The notes beneath the pieces are model-generated. The model worked only from the letters and a program-made list of their open reading frames with translations. It was not told the DNA's origin and made no database searches. Source: Deltaproteobacteria bacterium (GTDB taxonomy: Bacteria > Desulfobacterota > Desulfobacteria > Desulfobacterales > B30-G6). From it: DNA of 64,000 nt. Below are positions 43,212 to 54,900 of this stretch, piece by piece. Location: positions 1-64,000 of the forward strand of contig JAJDNW010000024.1 of NCBI GenBank assembly GCA_022340465.1, written 5' to 3'. Numbering within the stretch: the first letter of the stretch is position 1; the number at the start of each line of letters is the position of its first letter. The translations under genes were made by a program, and so were the position numbers.

Positions 43212-44444
43212 ATGCCGGACACACTCTTTTTGCAGTTTTACAACCAGATCAAGGAGTCTTATTACGATCTTTGCAACGGTTATTCCGATACCTATGACCT
43301 CTGCCTGAGCAAGGGTGATTTTTACTGGACCCAACACGAAACGGACCGCAGCAAATGGTATGACGATGCCACTTACGTTGACCGGAAGCTGCCCATCGAC
43401 AAGGGCAGGATATATATCAGCGCGATTTACAGCAATCACCTCTACCAGGCCTATATTTGGGCCAAGGCATATCCTGAGATTGATTTTGTCGTCGGCGGAC
43501 CGGTGGCTGCCGAGAGAACGATGGTCAAGGGGGAATGGAACCCGGTGTACGTAGCGGTTGACAAGAATGTCGTCCTTCCTGAAAACCTGACGATTACCGG
43601 AAAAAGTCTGGAGGACTGGTTCGGGGTACCGAATTTCAGCGGTAAATGGAAATTGGCCCTGCCGGACGATATCTCATCGAACAGTAGGATCTACTTTTCC
43701 TATACCCTGGACAACCGCTGCTATTGGAAAAAATGCATCTACTGCAACATTGCCCTGCACGCCGATGAGGTTTTCCGGGAACGAAAGCGCATCGACTGCG
43801 AATTCGCCGACGTCGACCACGCAGGCGTGAAGATCGTTCGTTTGAACACAGGCTCGATTACCCCCAAGTTTTTAAGAGAGGTGCTTCCTGTGCTTCCCAA
43901 CCGTGACGACCTCGACTACCGCATGTTCATTCGGTCGGGAAGCGTGGAAACCCGTGCCCTGGAATATGCACTGAAACAGCTGGACGGCAACATCCCCAAT
44001 TTGGTGTTGGGGTTCGGTATGGAGTTCCCCTCCAATCGGATGCTGAAGTATGCCGGCAAAGGCTTCACCACAGGCGAGCTGTTGGAATTTTTACACCTGT
44101 CCAAGGCGTATGGCCTGAGAATAAACGCCAACTTCATGCTGGGCTGGAACAACCTGGTCGAAGACGATCTGATCGAGTTGGAAGCCTTCATGGCGGCCAT
44201 GCCGGAAGATGCCGTAACCACGGCCCAGATCCGGTGGCTGCTGGCCCATCCGTTTGCCCAGGTTCACGATACCTACGAGGGGGAGCCCATCTGGATGGGG
44301 CCGTTTTATGAAGGTTTCCGGGTGTCGGTCGACGATGGTCAGAAAGCCCTGAACCGTCAGGCCCTGGAGATCGTTAAAAAGTACAGCCGGGTAAAAAATT
44401 TCGAGGTGCAGGGTCTGGTTTCCATCCGGGAGTACATGCAATAA
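43212..44444 (+). CDS. radical SAM protein
   Basis: 410 residues from ATG 43212 behind AAAGGA. The [4Fe-4S]/SAM motif is CYWKKCIYC (CX4CX2C, one residue longer than the canonical CX3CX2C). It is followed by VKIVRLNTGSITPKFLREV and FGMEFPSNRMLKYAGKGFT, as in B12-dependent or RiPP-type radical SAM enzymes. The N-terminal ~150 residues contain FVVGGPVAAE, reminiscent of a cobalamin-binding domain but without DxHxxG. Substrate unknown. It stands alone; a RiPP precursor was looked for nearby and not found. Confidence 0.75.
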   Translation: MPDTLFLQFYNQIKESYYDLCNGYSDTYDLCLSKGDFYWTQHETDRSKWYDDATYVDRKLPIDKGRIYISAIYSNHLYQAYIWAKAYPEIDFVVGGPVAAERTMVKGEWNPVYVAVDKNVVLPENLTITGKSLEDWFGVPNFSGKWKLALPDDISSNSRIYFSYTLDNRCYWKKCIYCNIALHADEVFRERKRIDCEFADVDHAGVKIVRLNTGSITPKFLREVLPVLPNRDDLDYRMFIRSGSVETRALEYALKQLDGNIPNLVLGFGMEFPSNRMLKYAGKGFTTGELLEFLHLSKAYGLRINANFMLGWNNLVEDDLIELEAFMAAMPEDAVTTAQIRWLLAHPFAQVHDTYEGEPIWMGPFYEGFRVSVDDGQKALNRQALEIVKKYSRVKNFEVQGLVSIREYMQ

Positions 44445-44662
44445 TGCAAATTTCAAGGTCGAGGTAGATGCATCCCGTTCTGCGGGCAGCGGAGAATTAC
44501 AATAAAAAGAAGACCCTGGCGTACAAGTTGAGGCCGATGTAGCTGAAAATAACGTTGCCACGCAGGTCGTTTTCCGGAAAAAGAAGATCGTCGTTTATTT
44601 GCGGTTGATTTCGAAGGCGGATCTGATTCCGATTATAATGTAGGTGTATTGTTCGACCTGTG

Positions 44663-46510
44663 TCAAACACTCCGCTCTTTTTTTTGAGCGACGTCGGCCA
44701 GGTGGCGTTTTTGGGCGGGGAGAATGGCCTTGCGCATCCGCAGCGATTTAGGGGTAACTTCCACCAGCTCGTCTTCACGAATGAAACTGATGGCCTGCTC
44801 CAGGGTAACCGGTCTGATGGGTGACAAAATGACGTTTTCATCCTTGCCCGCGGCGCGCATGTTGGTCAGTTTCTTTTCCTTGCAGGGATTCACGTTGATG
44901 TCCTGGCCGCGGTTGTGCTCTCCGATGATCATGCCCTCGTAGGTTGGGTTGCCGGGCTCCACAAAGAGCCTGCCGCGGGGTTCCAGATTGAACAGGGCAT
45001 ACGGCACGGCATGGCCCTGGCGGTCCGCAACGATGGAGCCGGTAAATCGGCTGGGGCATTCGCCCCTGTGGTCGCCGTAGCCGTCGAACAGTGCGTTCAT
45101 GATGCCCGTACCGCGCGTGTCCGTCAGGAATTCGTCCCGGTAGCCGATCAGCGCCCTGGCCGGTACGGAAAATTCGATCAGCACGCGGCCGTTGCCGTTG
45201 TTGGTCAGGTTGGTCATCTTGCCCTTGCGCAGGGAAAGCTTTTCCGTCACGACGCCGAGGAACTGTTCTTCGCAGTCGACGAATAGTTTTTCCAAAGGTT
45301 CCAGCTTGCGTCCGTTTTCATATTTGAAAATGACTTCCGGGCGGCCCACACAAAATTCGTAACCTTCGCGCCGCATGGTTTCGATGAGGATGGCCAACTG
45401 AAATTCCCCCCGGCCCTTGACCAGGAGGCTGTCTCTGTCCCCGCCCGCTTCCACCTGGACGGCGACATTCAGAAGCGACTCCTTGTGCAGGCGTTTTCTA
45501 AGGCGACTGGACTGGACATATTTTCCCTCTCTACCGCCAAAGGGGGAGTTGTTGATGGTGAACTTCATGGACACCGTGGGTTCGTCCACACTGATCCGGG
45601 GGAGCGCTTCGGGTCGTTCACGGTTGCAAATGGTGTCTCCTATGGTGACATTTTCGATGCCTGCGAGCACGACGATATCGCCCGGCTGCACCTCCTCGAT
45701 GTCCACCAGGCTCATGCCGTTGTATACCTGGAGCTTCGACACCTTCAACGGGGTTACCAGGTCCTTTTCGCCGATGCACACGAGGCTGTCACGGGAACGC
45801 GCCTTGCCGTTGAAGACTTTTCCGACAGCCAGACGCCCCACGTAGTCGGAATATCCCAGATCGGATACCCGCATCTGGAAGGGGGCCCCGGGATCGTAGG
45901 TCGGTCCCGGTATTTCTTCAATAATGGTGTCGAAGAGCGGGTGGAGATTTTTTCCGCCTTCGATGGGGTCTCGCATGGCGATGCCATCCCGTCCCACCGC
46001 GTAAAGCAGGGGAAAGTCGATCTGTTCGTCGGCAGCGTCCAGGTCGATAAGCAGATCGTATATTTCGTCCAGGACTTCTGACGGCCGTGCGTCCTGCCGG
46101 TCGATCTTGTTGACGACCACGATAATCTTAAGCCCGGCCTCCAGGGCCTTTTTCAGCACGAAACGCGTCTGGGGAAGGGGTCCCTCGGAGGCGTCCACCA
46201 GCAGAATGGCGCCATCCGCCATGGAAAGGGCCCGCTCGACTTCTCCGCCGAAATCGGCATGCCCGGGTGTGTCGATAATGTTGATGCGCACCCCGTTCCA
46301 GAAGACGGAGCAATTTTTAGCCGCGATGGTAATACCGCGTTCCCGTTCCAGGTCGAGGGTATCCATGAGCCGTTCTTCCAGGTCCTGGTTTTCCCTGAAC
46401 ATACCACTCTGGCGGAACATGGCATCCACCAGCGTGGTTTTGCCGTGGTCGACGTGGGCGATGATGGCTATATTGCGGAGTCCATTATTTGTAGATCTAC
46501 TTGGAGTCAT
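44663..46510 (-). CDS. typA: translational GTPase TypA/BipA
   Basis: 615 residues. G1 AHVDHGKTTLVDAMF, switch RGITIAAKN, G3 DTPGHADFGGEVER and G4 NKIDRQDARP are intact, followed by the EF-G-like domains II, III and V and the TypA-specific C-terminal region (MRAAGKDENVILSPIRPVTL). A ribosome-associated GTPase acting in 50S assembly and stress or low-temperature growth. It overlaps the small gene upstream by 14 bases. The 218 bases beyond its stop hold no gene I can support. Confidence 0.95.
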   Translation of the reverse strand: MTPSRSTNNGLRNIAIIAHVDHGKTTLVDAMFRQSGMFRENQDLEERLMDTLDLERERGITIAAKNCSVFWNGVRINIIDTPGHADFGGEVERALSMADGAILLVDASEGPLPQTRFVLKKALEAGLKIIVVVNKIDRQDARPSEVLDEIYDLLIDLDAADEQIDFPLLYAVGRDGIAMRDPIEGGKNLHPLFDTIIEEIPGPTYDPGAPFQMRVSDLGYSDYVGRLAVGKVFNGKARSRDSLVCIGEKDLVTPLKVSKLQVYNGMSLVDIEEVQPGDIVVLAGIENVTIGDTICNRERPEALPRISVDEPTVSMKFTINNSPFGGREGKYVQSSRLRKRLHKESLLNVAVQVEAGGDRDSLLVKGRGEFQLAILIETMRREGYEFCVGRPEVIFKYENGRKLEPLEKLFVDCEEQFLGVVTEKLSLRKGKMTNLTNNGNGRVLIEFSVPARALIGYRDEFLTDTRGTGIMNALFDGYGDHRGECPSRFTGSIVADRQGHAVPYALFNLEPRGRLFVEPGNPTYEGMIIGEHNRGQDINVNPCKEKKLTNMRAAGKDENVILSPIRPVTLEQAISFIREDELVEVTPKSLRMRKAILPAQKRHLADVAQKKERSV

Positions 46511-46700
46511 TATTCAACCGTGAGGATGTTTCCTTTAACAAGAGGTTTTTGCATGTATTATCTTGTGATGTGCACTCATACACCTTTTGCGACAGTTCGA
46601 TGAAGGCTTCCAGCAATTCCTCCCTGGTCAAGGTGTCGATGGGTCTTCCATGATAACCGATATCCGCACTGGTTAGTTTTCGCATATTCTTATTCTGCAT
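46497..46700 (-). CDS. small hypothetical protein upstream of typA
   Basis: 67 residues, or 62 from the second Met. Predicted helical, with DTLTREELLEAFIELSQKVY, no signal and two cysteines. It overlaps typA by 14 bases, which suggests coupling. The ribosome site is weak. It could be a non-coding leader of typA, but the amphipathic LTREELLEAFIEL helix looks like selected protein sequence. Confidence 0.5.
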   Translation of the reverse strand: MQNKNMRKLTSADIGYHGRPIDTLTREELLEAFIELSQKVYECTSQDNTCKNLLLKETSSRLNNDSK

Positions 46701-46855
46701 TATTTTATACTGTTTATTCCATGTTGATGTTTATCTGAGCCGTATGAACCGCATCGTTGTGCAACCGAATTTATCCTCAGGCGCGTTTTTGAAACGGTGA
46801 GGTTAAGTTAAGCACGACCGCGGCGAGGTCAAATCGGAACAGCCCCAGACATCAA

Positions 46856-46878
46856 GACCTGAACCAATGGCTCAGGCC
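46856..46878 (-). terminator. stem-loop after ahcY
   Basis: GGCCTGAGCC-ATT-GGTTCAGGTC on the minus strand, eight of ten pairs, about 70 bases after the ahcY stop. Only a short T-run follows, so it may be a weak or Rho-assisted end. Confidence 0.35.
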
Positions 46879-46948
46879 TTTGCTTTGACTCCTGACAGGG
46901 GGGGTTAGGCGTTGATTGTTGTCTCCCGTTCTTACACTTGCGCAGAAA

Positions 46949-48256
<1,308 letters not shown>

Positions 48257-48286
48257 TCAATAACAGGCCGGCATCCTCTAATGCGT

Positions 48287-49456
48287 TCAAATGCCGGCTT
48301 TCTCCCGCAACGTTTCCGCCATGTTGGTCCGCTCCCATGAAAACTCGGGCTCTGATCTTCCGAAGTGCCCATAAGCGGAGGTTTTGGCATAGATGGGGCG
48401 CAGAAGATCAAGGTATTCTATGATGGCCGCAGGGCGCAGATCGAACACCTCCTTGACGATCTCCTTAACGCGGCGTTGGGGCAGTGCACCGGTTCCCATG
48501 AGATCCACCATGATGGAAACCGGTTCGGCCACGCCGATGGCGTAGGCAATCTGAATCTCACATTTTTTGGCCAGCCCGGCGGCGACGATATTCTTGGCGA
48601 TGTGGCGTCCCATGTAAGAGGCGCTCCTGTCGACCTTGGAGGGGTCCTTGCCTGAAAAGCAACCGCCCCCGTGGCTTCCTTGACCGCCATAGGTATCGAC
48701 AATTATTTTTCGTCCCGTGAGCCCGCAATCGCCCATGGGGCCTCCAACCACGAATTTTCCGGTGGGATTGATGAAATACTTTGTGTCGCCGTCGGTCATT
48801 TCCCTGGGAATCGTCTTCTTGATGACCTCTTCGATGACAGCTTCCCTGAGGTCTTCGTAAGAGATGTCCGGTTTGTGCTGGGTGGAGACGATCACCGCGT
48901 CGACCCGTTGGGGGGTTCCATTCAGATACTCTATGGTTACCTGGGATTTGCCGTCGGGCCTCAGGAAATCCAGGGCGCCGTTTTTGCGAACGGCGGTCAG
49001 CCGCTTGCAGAGTTTGTGGGCGTACATGATCGGCATGGGCATGAGTTCCGGCGTTTCATCGGAGGCGAATCCGAACATGAGGCCCTGGTCGCCGGCCCCC
49101 TGATCTTTGTAAAGCCCTTCCCCCACATTGACCCCCTGGGCGATGTCGGGCGACTGGCGGTCGATACTGGTGATCACGGCGCAGGTTTGATAGTCAAAGC
49201 CCATCCGCGACGAGCTGTAGCCGATACTTTGTATGGTTTCCCGCACGATCTGGGGGATGTCCACATAGCATTCCGTTGTGATTTCACCGGCGATAAACGC
49301 CATGCCGGTGGTGACCATGGTTTCACAGGCAACCCGGCACCGTTTATCCTGAGCCATGATGGCATCCAGAACGGAATCGGAAATGGCATCCGCCACTTTG
49401 TCCGGATGCCCTTCGGTAACGGACTCGGACGTGAAGAAATAGCTCTCTTTTTCCAT
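48287..49456 (-). CDS. metK: S-adenosylmethionine synthetase
   Basis: 389 residues from ATG 49456 behind AAGGAGAG; earlier in-frame starts were rejected because the family begins with [13 protein letters not shown]. It makes SAM from methionine and ATP. Signatures: [32 protein letters not shown] and [19 protein letters not shown]. Length and motifs match the bacterial enzyme. It has its own TTGACA/TATTTT promoter and is followed by ahcY after 81 bases. No SAM riboswitch consensus was found in the short leader. Confidence 0.96.
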   Translation of the reverse strand: MEKESYFFTSESVTEGHPDKVADAISDSVLDAIMAQDKRCRVACETMVTTGMAFIAGEITTECYVDIPQIVRETIQSIGYSSSRMGFDYQTCAVITSIDRQSPDIAQGVNVGEGLYKDQGAGDQGLMFGFASDETPELMPMPIMYAHKLCKRLTAVRKNGALDFLRPDGKSQVTIEYLNGTPQRVDAVIVSTQHKPDISYEDLREAVIEEVIKKTIPREMTDGDTKYFINPTGKFVVGGPMGDCGLTGRKIIVDTYGGQGSHGGGCFSGKDPSKVDRSASYMGRHIAKNIVAAGLAKKCEIQIAYAIGVAEPVSIMVDLMGTGALPQRRVKEIVKEVFDLRPAAIIEYLDLLRPIYAKTSAYGHFGRSEPEFSWERTNMAETLREKAGI

Positions 49457-49531
49457 AAGTACTCTCCTTGCCGCTGGTTGTTCAGCCCCGGGAGGCAGAA
49501 TTTTCTGCCGTACCATCCAGCAGAACAAAAA

Positions 49532-49560
49532 AAAATAGTTAAAGAATAAGGGATTGTCAA
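49532..49560 (-). promoter_or_regulatory. promoter of metK
   Basis: Minus strand: TTGACA (49560-49555), 17 bases, TATTTT (49537-49532). It lies 76 bases before the metK ATG and gives a leader of about 70 bases. Confidence 0.6.
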
Positions 49561-49580
49561 TGATAATAAAAAATATGGGC

Positions 49581-49645
49581 CTATCTACCATATTGAGGCA
49601 CGGGCATTGGCCGGCGAATACAGCGAACCTTTTTTTGGTAGATAG
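49581..49645. other. nine-base inverted repeat upstream of the metK promoter
   Basis: CTATCTACC (49581-49589) and GGTAGATAG (49637-49645) pair perfectly across 47 bases, between the cytidylate-kinase-like stop and the metK -35 box. Possible roles are a paired operator or the 3' structure of the upstream transcript; there is nothing to decide between them. Confidence 0.4.
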
Positions 49646-49764
49646 TATCGAAAAAATATGCTGGGCCGGGGTGTGGACGCGGGGCAGGCTGGACGCGAAC
49701 CACGGCCGGAAGGCGGGCGCTTCTCGTTTTCAGACGGACTCCCGTGCAGCCGGCGGCGTAAACC

Positions 49765-50376
49765 TCAGTTGTTTACGAGGTCACAGATCATTTTGCAGGC
49801 TTGCTCCAGGGTGAAGCGGTTCATGTTGAGAACCAGGTGATAAAGCGCCGGGTTGTCGTAGTCTTTTTTCCCGAGCCTGCTGTAGAGGCTGAAACGGCGT
49901 TTTTCCTCATTGTTGACAACCCTGGCAGCCTGTTTCTCGGATACGTCATAATGGTCGACGATGAACTTGATGCGGTGCTGGAGTTCATCGATCAACAATA
50001 CATGGTAGGCATCGGGGTGGTCGTTCAAAATGTACTGACTCCCCCTTCCGAGCAAAACCACATCGCCCTCATCGGCCATTTTAGCGATGATCAAAACCAG
50101 GTAATCGAGATAGATTCGTTCATCCAGATACCCGCGTTCATCCTTCAGGATGCGGTCAATCCACCGTTGGGACACCATGCTGGAAATGACGCGGGAAAGT
50201 TTCGTACCGGCTTCTTTTTCGAACGATTCGACCCACTGGGGGGACACGTTGGCTTCCTGGGCGATTTGCTGAATGATATCGCTGTCAGCAAAGGTGTAAT
50301 CCAATTCGTTGGCAATCATTTTACCAAGGGTTTTTCCCCCTGCCCCGAATTGCCTGGATATGGTAATTACGGCCAT
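49765..50376 (-). CDS. cytidylate-kinase-like family protein
   Basis: 203 residues. The N-terminal P-loop region ITISRQFGAGGKTLGKMIAN and the YTFADSDII block mark the cytidylate-kinase-like (AAA_26/CMK-like) family often found with stress genes in deltaproteobacteria. It is probably a nucleotide or small-molecule kinase; the Walker A is atypical (GAGGKTLGK). Function is not established. It follows a universal stress gene on the same strand with a 106-base spacer. Confidence 0.8.
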   Translation of the reverse strand: MAVITISRQFGAGGKTLGKMIANELDYTFADSDIIQQIAQEANVSPQWVESFEKEAGTKLSRVISSMVSQRWIDRILKDERGYLDERIYLDYLVLIIAKMADEGDVVLLGRGSQYILNDHPDAYHVLLIDELQHRIKFIVDHYDVSEKQAARVVNNEEKRRFSLYSRLGKKDYDNPALYHLVLNMNRFTLEQACKMICDLVNN

Positions 50377-50482
50377 GGCTGTCTCCTTGTCACTTCACTT
50401 TCCGGATTTGGATTAAACCTCAAATCTGAGGTAAACACGCTATTCAACCCTCTGCAGGGAATACGGATGCTGTCGCGGCCCA

Positions 50483-51358
50483 TCACTTGCCCGGCGGAAC
50501 CAGCAGGGTCGGAAAGGCCGAGTTTTCAGCCAGCTTCCGGGGGGTGCTGCCGACAAACCGTTCCCTCCAGGAGTCTTTGGAGGAAGTCCCCGCTATGATC
50601 ATGGTTGCGTTGAATTCCCTGGCTGCATTTTCAATCTCTTGAACCGGGCTCCCAACGTACACACTGGGCGCGGCATCGATTCCATGAGAGATCAGCACGT
50701 CACAGATCTCCTCGAGTTTCTTGCGGCTCTCCTTACGCGTTCGTTGAATGGCCATGGCCGACGGCTCCTTGAGCAGCTTTGGTTCGGCCACATTGATAAC
50801 GTTGACTTTTTCAACAACCTTGCCCAATTTTTTAAGGTATTCGACGGCTTGGTTGGACGTTTGGGAAAAAGAGGTGGCTAAAAGCGGCCTTTCGAAGGGC
50901 TTCTCGGCGCCGGCCTCCGGGCTTGCTTTGTATTTGTACACGAGTACCGGTGTGTCGGACCTTCTGATGATTTCAATGATGTCTGAAGGCGCGTAAAACT
51001 GTTCAAATCTCCCCTTTTTCAGATTGCCGATAACCACGAGATCGATGCCTTCGTTTTCGATGGCCATGATCACCTTCTGCACCAGCCCGCCCACAACGAT
51101 GTAGGCACCGACCTCTATTCCCTGTTCGAAAAGGTTTTCCGCCCAGTTGATGAAGCGGATATTGGCCATTTCCCTCAAGCGGATCTCTTCCTTTTTCTCG
51201 TAGCCCTTGCCGCGGCGCATGGCCACTTTATCGCGCTGAATGACGTTGAGAAAAACGACATGGTTCATGGAGGCCTTTCGCAGGTCCATCAACGATTCCA
51301 GTGCATCGAACCACAGATCTTCGAATTTTGTAACGAACAGGACTTTTTCAATATTCAT
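50483..51358 (-). CDS. universal stress protein, tandem Usp domains
   Basis: 291 residues with two Usp domains (about 1-145 and 150-290). The second ends in the ATP-binding signature MIIAGTSSKDSWRERFVGST; the first has the comparable DLVVIGNLKKGRFEQFYAPS. It probably binds nucleotide and acts in stress survival. No ribosome site peculiarity. It sits downstream of the response-regulator gene on the same strand. Confidence 0.87.
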   Translation of the reverse strand: MNIEKVLFVTKFEDLWFDALESLMDLRKASMNHVVFLNVIQRDKVAMRRGKGYEKKEEIRLREMANIRFINWAENLFEQGIEVGAYIVVGGLVQKVIMAIENEGIDLVVIGNLKKGRFEQFYAPSDIIEIIRRSDTPVLVYKYKASPEAGAEKPFERPLLATSFSQTSNQAVEYLKKLGKVVEKVNVINVAEPKLLKEPSAMAIQRTRKESRKKLEEICDVLISHGIDAAPSVYVGSPVQEIENAAREFNATMIIAGTSSKDSWRERFVGSTPRKLAENSAFPTLLVPPGK

Positions 51359-51456
51359 TGGGTTGCAACCCTTTTACGTATGTCTTGGGCGATTGAAAAA
51401 ATCACAGGCCGCCTGACGGCATTTTACGAATTCAGCCTGACGTCGGGCCACAAACA

Positions 51457-51852
51457 TCAATCGAGAAATTTTTTTATGGCGGCTGTCAACACTTCCGGTT
51501 CGACCGGTTTTTCCAGGTAGACTTCCGGTTCCGGAACGACGTCTCCGCCGAATTCGGTCAGGGCTTTCTGAGACCGCAAAAAAGTTTTCTGGGCGATGCC
51601 TGAAAGTATAATGACGTTGATATCCTTGAAGGCCGCGTCGGTTTTGAGTTCACGGTAAAACCGAATGCCACTTTGCCTGGGCATCAGCACATCGAGAATG
51701 ACCAGGTCGGGCTTTTCTTCCTTCAGTCTTTTCAGTCCTTCCTCACCATTGGCCGCTTCAATGGGAATAAAGCCGTTTTCTTCCACAACGGTGGTGTTGA
51801 ACAGTCTCACATCGGGGTCGTCGTCGACGACAAGCACTTTTTTCTGGCTCAT
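51457..51852 (-). CDS. stand-alone response regulator (receiver domain)
   Basis: 131 residues, CheY-like. Acidic pocket VLVVDDDPDV, phospho-acceptor Asp in DLVILDVLMP, switch Ser in NVIILSG and conserved Lys in YLEKPVEP are all present, so it should be phosphorylatable. There is no output domain. It is 118 bases downstream of the large histidine kinase on the same strand and is its most likely partner. GGAGGACG precedes the start. Confidence 0.92.
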   Translation of the reverse strand: MSQKKVLVVDDDPDVRLFNTTVVEENGFIPIEAANGEEGLKRLKEEKPDLVILDVLMPRQSGIRFYRELKTDAAFKDINVIILSGIAQKTFLRSQKALTEFGGDVVPEPEVYLEKPVEPEVLTAAIKKFLD

Positions 51853-51970
51853 TGAACGTCCTCCTAAGGGCGGCCTAAACTGAGCGTTTCAACTGACGGC
51901 CTCAATTTAGGTACTGGCGTGATGTCCCGGGGCGAGAGGCATCATTTTTGTGTCGGTTCATTCCCTTGCG

Positions 51971-54900
51971 TCAGCGATTCGTTGCCTTTTCGTCAACCAA
52001 AAAGGGCAGCCTGATGGTGAAAGTGGTACCCTCCCCTACGGTTGACCTGACGTCTATTTCACCTTGATTCTCTTCGATAAGCTTATGGGTCACGAGCAGC
52101 CCCAAACCGGTGCCCTTGGCTCCCTTGGTGCTGAAAAATGAAGAAAACAGTTTTTCCTTGACCTCTTCGTCCATGCCGCAACCGTTGTCTTCCACTTCAA
52201 GGACGACGAAGCGTTCCTCAAGTCTAGTGCGGACATGAACCGTATGTTTTTTATCGATGCTATCGTCGAAAATACAGGCGTCGATCGCATTCCCGACTAG
52301 GTTCAGCAAGGCCCGGTGCACGGTGGTCGGATCTAAAATTACCTCACCGATCTGATCGGAAAAGTTTTTTACGATCTCGATTTCATAATCCTGGGCGTTT
52401 CCCCGGACAAGTTCGCAGACATCGTCGGCGATCTCACTGGGATTGCACGGTTTATATTCAGGCTCTCTTTCCTTGGAATATGAAAGCAGGTCCATGACCA
52501 GCTCCGAGGTCTGATCTATGTTGCGCTTTATCATATCCCATCCATTTTTTAACTTATCGACGTTATTTTTGTCAATGCCGATGTCTACGAGGTAGCGCCC
52601 ACCCTTGAAGCCGTTCAGTATATTTTTTATGCCGTGGGCCATGCCGGCAACCGTCTGGCCCACCGCCGCCAGGCGTTCGGCATTGAGCAGCTCCCTCTGC
52701 AGATTTTTGATTTCCCGAATGTCCTGGAAAAAAGCCACGCTGCCCATCATCCGGCCTTTTTCGAACAGCGGCGCACAGGAGAAGTTGACCGGGATCATTT
52801 CTCCTTTTTTCGATTGTATCAGCGCCTCCTTCCAAGTGGTAAGTTCTGCCAGCCGCCTGTTTTCCACCTTTTCCTGGATGGACGTGATGAATGCTTCCGG
52901 AAGGAGGTCCCGGGCATCCATGGCGCCGACAACATCGTCAGCCGCAAAGCCAAACAGCCTTTGGGCTTCGGGGTTGTACATCACGATATTCCAGTCGGCA
53001 TCCGTGGCGACAATACCATTGTTGGAGCTGTGGATCAGCTTGGCCTGGAAATTGGCCCTGCGTTTGATCTCTTCCTGAAGCGTGGCGTTCTCCATGGCCA
53101 CGCCAATACGGTTGCCGGTCAGTTCGAGGATCTGTTTTTCACCCGTGTGGAACTGGCTGGAATTCCTGCTGCCGGCCCGAATGACGCCGATGGCCTTGTT
53201 TTCTTTGCCCACTAGCGGGATGTAAACCAGAGAATTCAGACCAGCCGCTTTCAAGTGCTCGATTTCGGCGTCCGTCTGGTCGTCCAGATTTTCAAAAAGT
53301 GCCAGTTTCCCGGAGCGCCCTACCTGAGAAATGCAGCTGATGCCGCTTTCCCCGTTTTCCAGATCGTCAATGCTGCAGACGGCATCCGGGGAGCCGAAAC
53401 TGTACTTCAGCTGATAGGTGCCGTCCGCTTCCAGGGAAAAAACACAAATGACATCGAAGGCGAAAATGTTGGTTATCTCCTTCAGGGCTTCTTCAATTCT
53501 TCCCTGGAGGTCCAGGGGGGCGCTGAGGGTCGAATAAATGGAGCAGAGGGTGGCGAGTTCCTGGGTGTGCCGGGCCTGCTCCTGTTCGGCATGCTTCTCC
53601 TCGGTTTTGTCCCAAAGCGTTTCGATGGCACCCACCACGGTGCCGTCCGGATCGGTCAGAGGCGCGGCCGTGAAGAACAGCCACTTGCCTTCATCGCCCA
53701 TGTGTTCGAAAAACTCCTCGGCTTCATAGGCACCCCGGATCAGGTCCGATTTTTTCCAACGGGTGCTGTAGTAGCGCCAGACCTCTTCTTCATTGACGCC
53801 ATCGAGAACCAGGTCCGCCATGACAGGCCTTTCCTGAAGCCGGAAGGGCTTCCACTGCTTCCTGGTTCCCACCATCTCTTCAGCGGAAAACCCGGTCAGC
53901 TTTTCGCATGCCCGGTTCCAGTGGGTCACCTTGTGGTCTCTATCGATGACGAAGGTAGGGATGGTGCTGCCCTGGATGATCTGGGCCATGGCTTCTTTAC
54001 TGGCCAGAAGCGCTTTGGTCTGCTGGGACAATTCCCGGTTGTGGCGGTCCAGCTCGAACTGCGCATTTTTTTCCTCGCTTTTGTCCCAGAGCGTTTCGAT
54101 GGCACCGATGATTTCCCCTTCAGGGGAGCGGATCGGTGCGGCCGTAAAAAAACACCACCTGCCGTTTTCCCCCAGGTGGGGAAAGAAGATTTCGGCCTCA
54201 TAGGCACCGTCGATCAGGGCCGACTTTCGCCATTTCGAACCGTACAGGTTTTTTATCTCACGTTCATCGGTCTGGTCCAAGATGACGTCGGCCATTGCCG
54301 GCCGTTCGCTGTCCCAGAACGGCATCCACTGCTTATTGGTTCCCACCATCTCCTCGCCGCGGCACCCGGTCAGGTTTTCCAGGGCTTTGTTCCAGTGAAT
54401 GATGGTGTGTGTTTTGTCGATGACGAAGGTAGGGATGGTGCTGCCCTGGATGATCTGGGCCATGATTTCATGGCTGGCGGCCAGTTCCCTGGCTTTTTCC
54501 TTCAGTTCGATGTTGTGGCGCTCGCGTTCTTCCTGGGCGCGTTTTTCTGCGGTCTTATCCCATAGGGTTTCGATGGCGCCGATCACCAGTCCTTCTGCAT
54601 TCTTTATGGGCGCTGCCGTAAAGAAAAGCCACTTGCCGTTCTCCCCCAGGTGGTCGAAGTACTCTTCCGCTTCGAATGCGCCTTGAATCAGTTCCGACCG
54701 ATTCCATTTGGCCCCGTAATACCGCCACACCTCTTCTTCGCTGACGCCGTCGAGAATGAGATCGGCCATGATGGGCCGCTTTTCCGGCCTGAACGGTTTC
54801 CAGTGCTGTCGGGTACCGATAATTTCGGTGGCCGGATAGCCGGTGAGTTTTTCGCAGGCGCGGTTCCAGTGCGTCACGGTGTGCGATTTGTTGATGACGA

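Noticed and set aside
44497-44841. 114-residue minus-strand frame covering the typA end and spacer
   Set aside because: It overlaps the C-terminus of typA in another frame and has no ribosome site; the part in the spacer is too short to support as a gene.
49457-49560. SAM riboswitch before metK
   Set aside because: The leader is only about 70 bases and lacks the conserved core of known SAM riboswitch classes.
53255-54565. 436-residue open frame on the plus strand
   Set aside because: It lies wholly antisense to the large histidine kinase, has no ribosome site and no family resemblance; it reflects codon bias of the kinase gene and repeats its three-fold PAS pattern.
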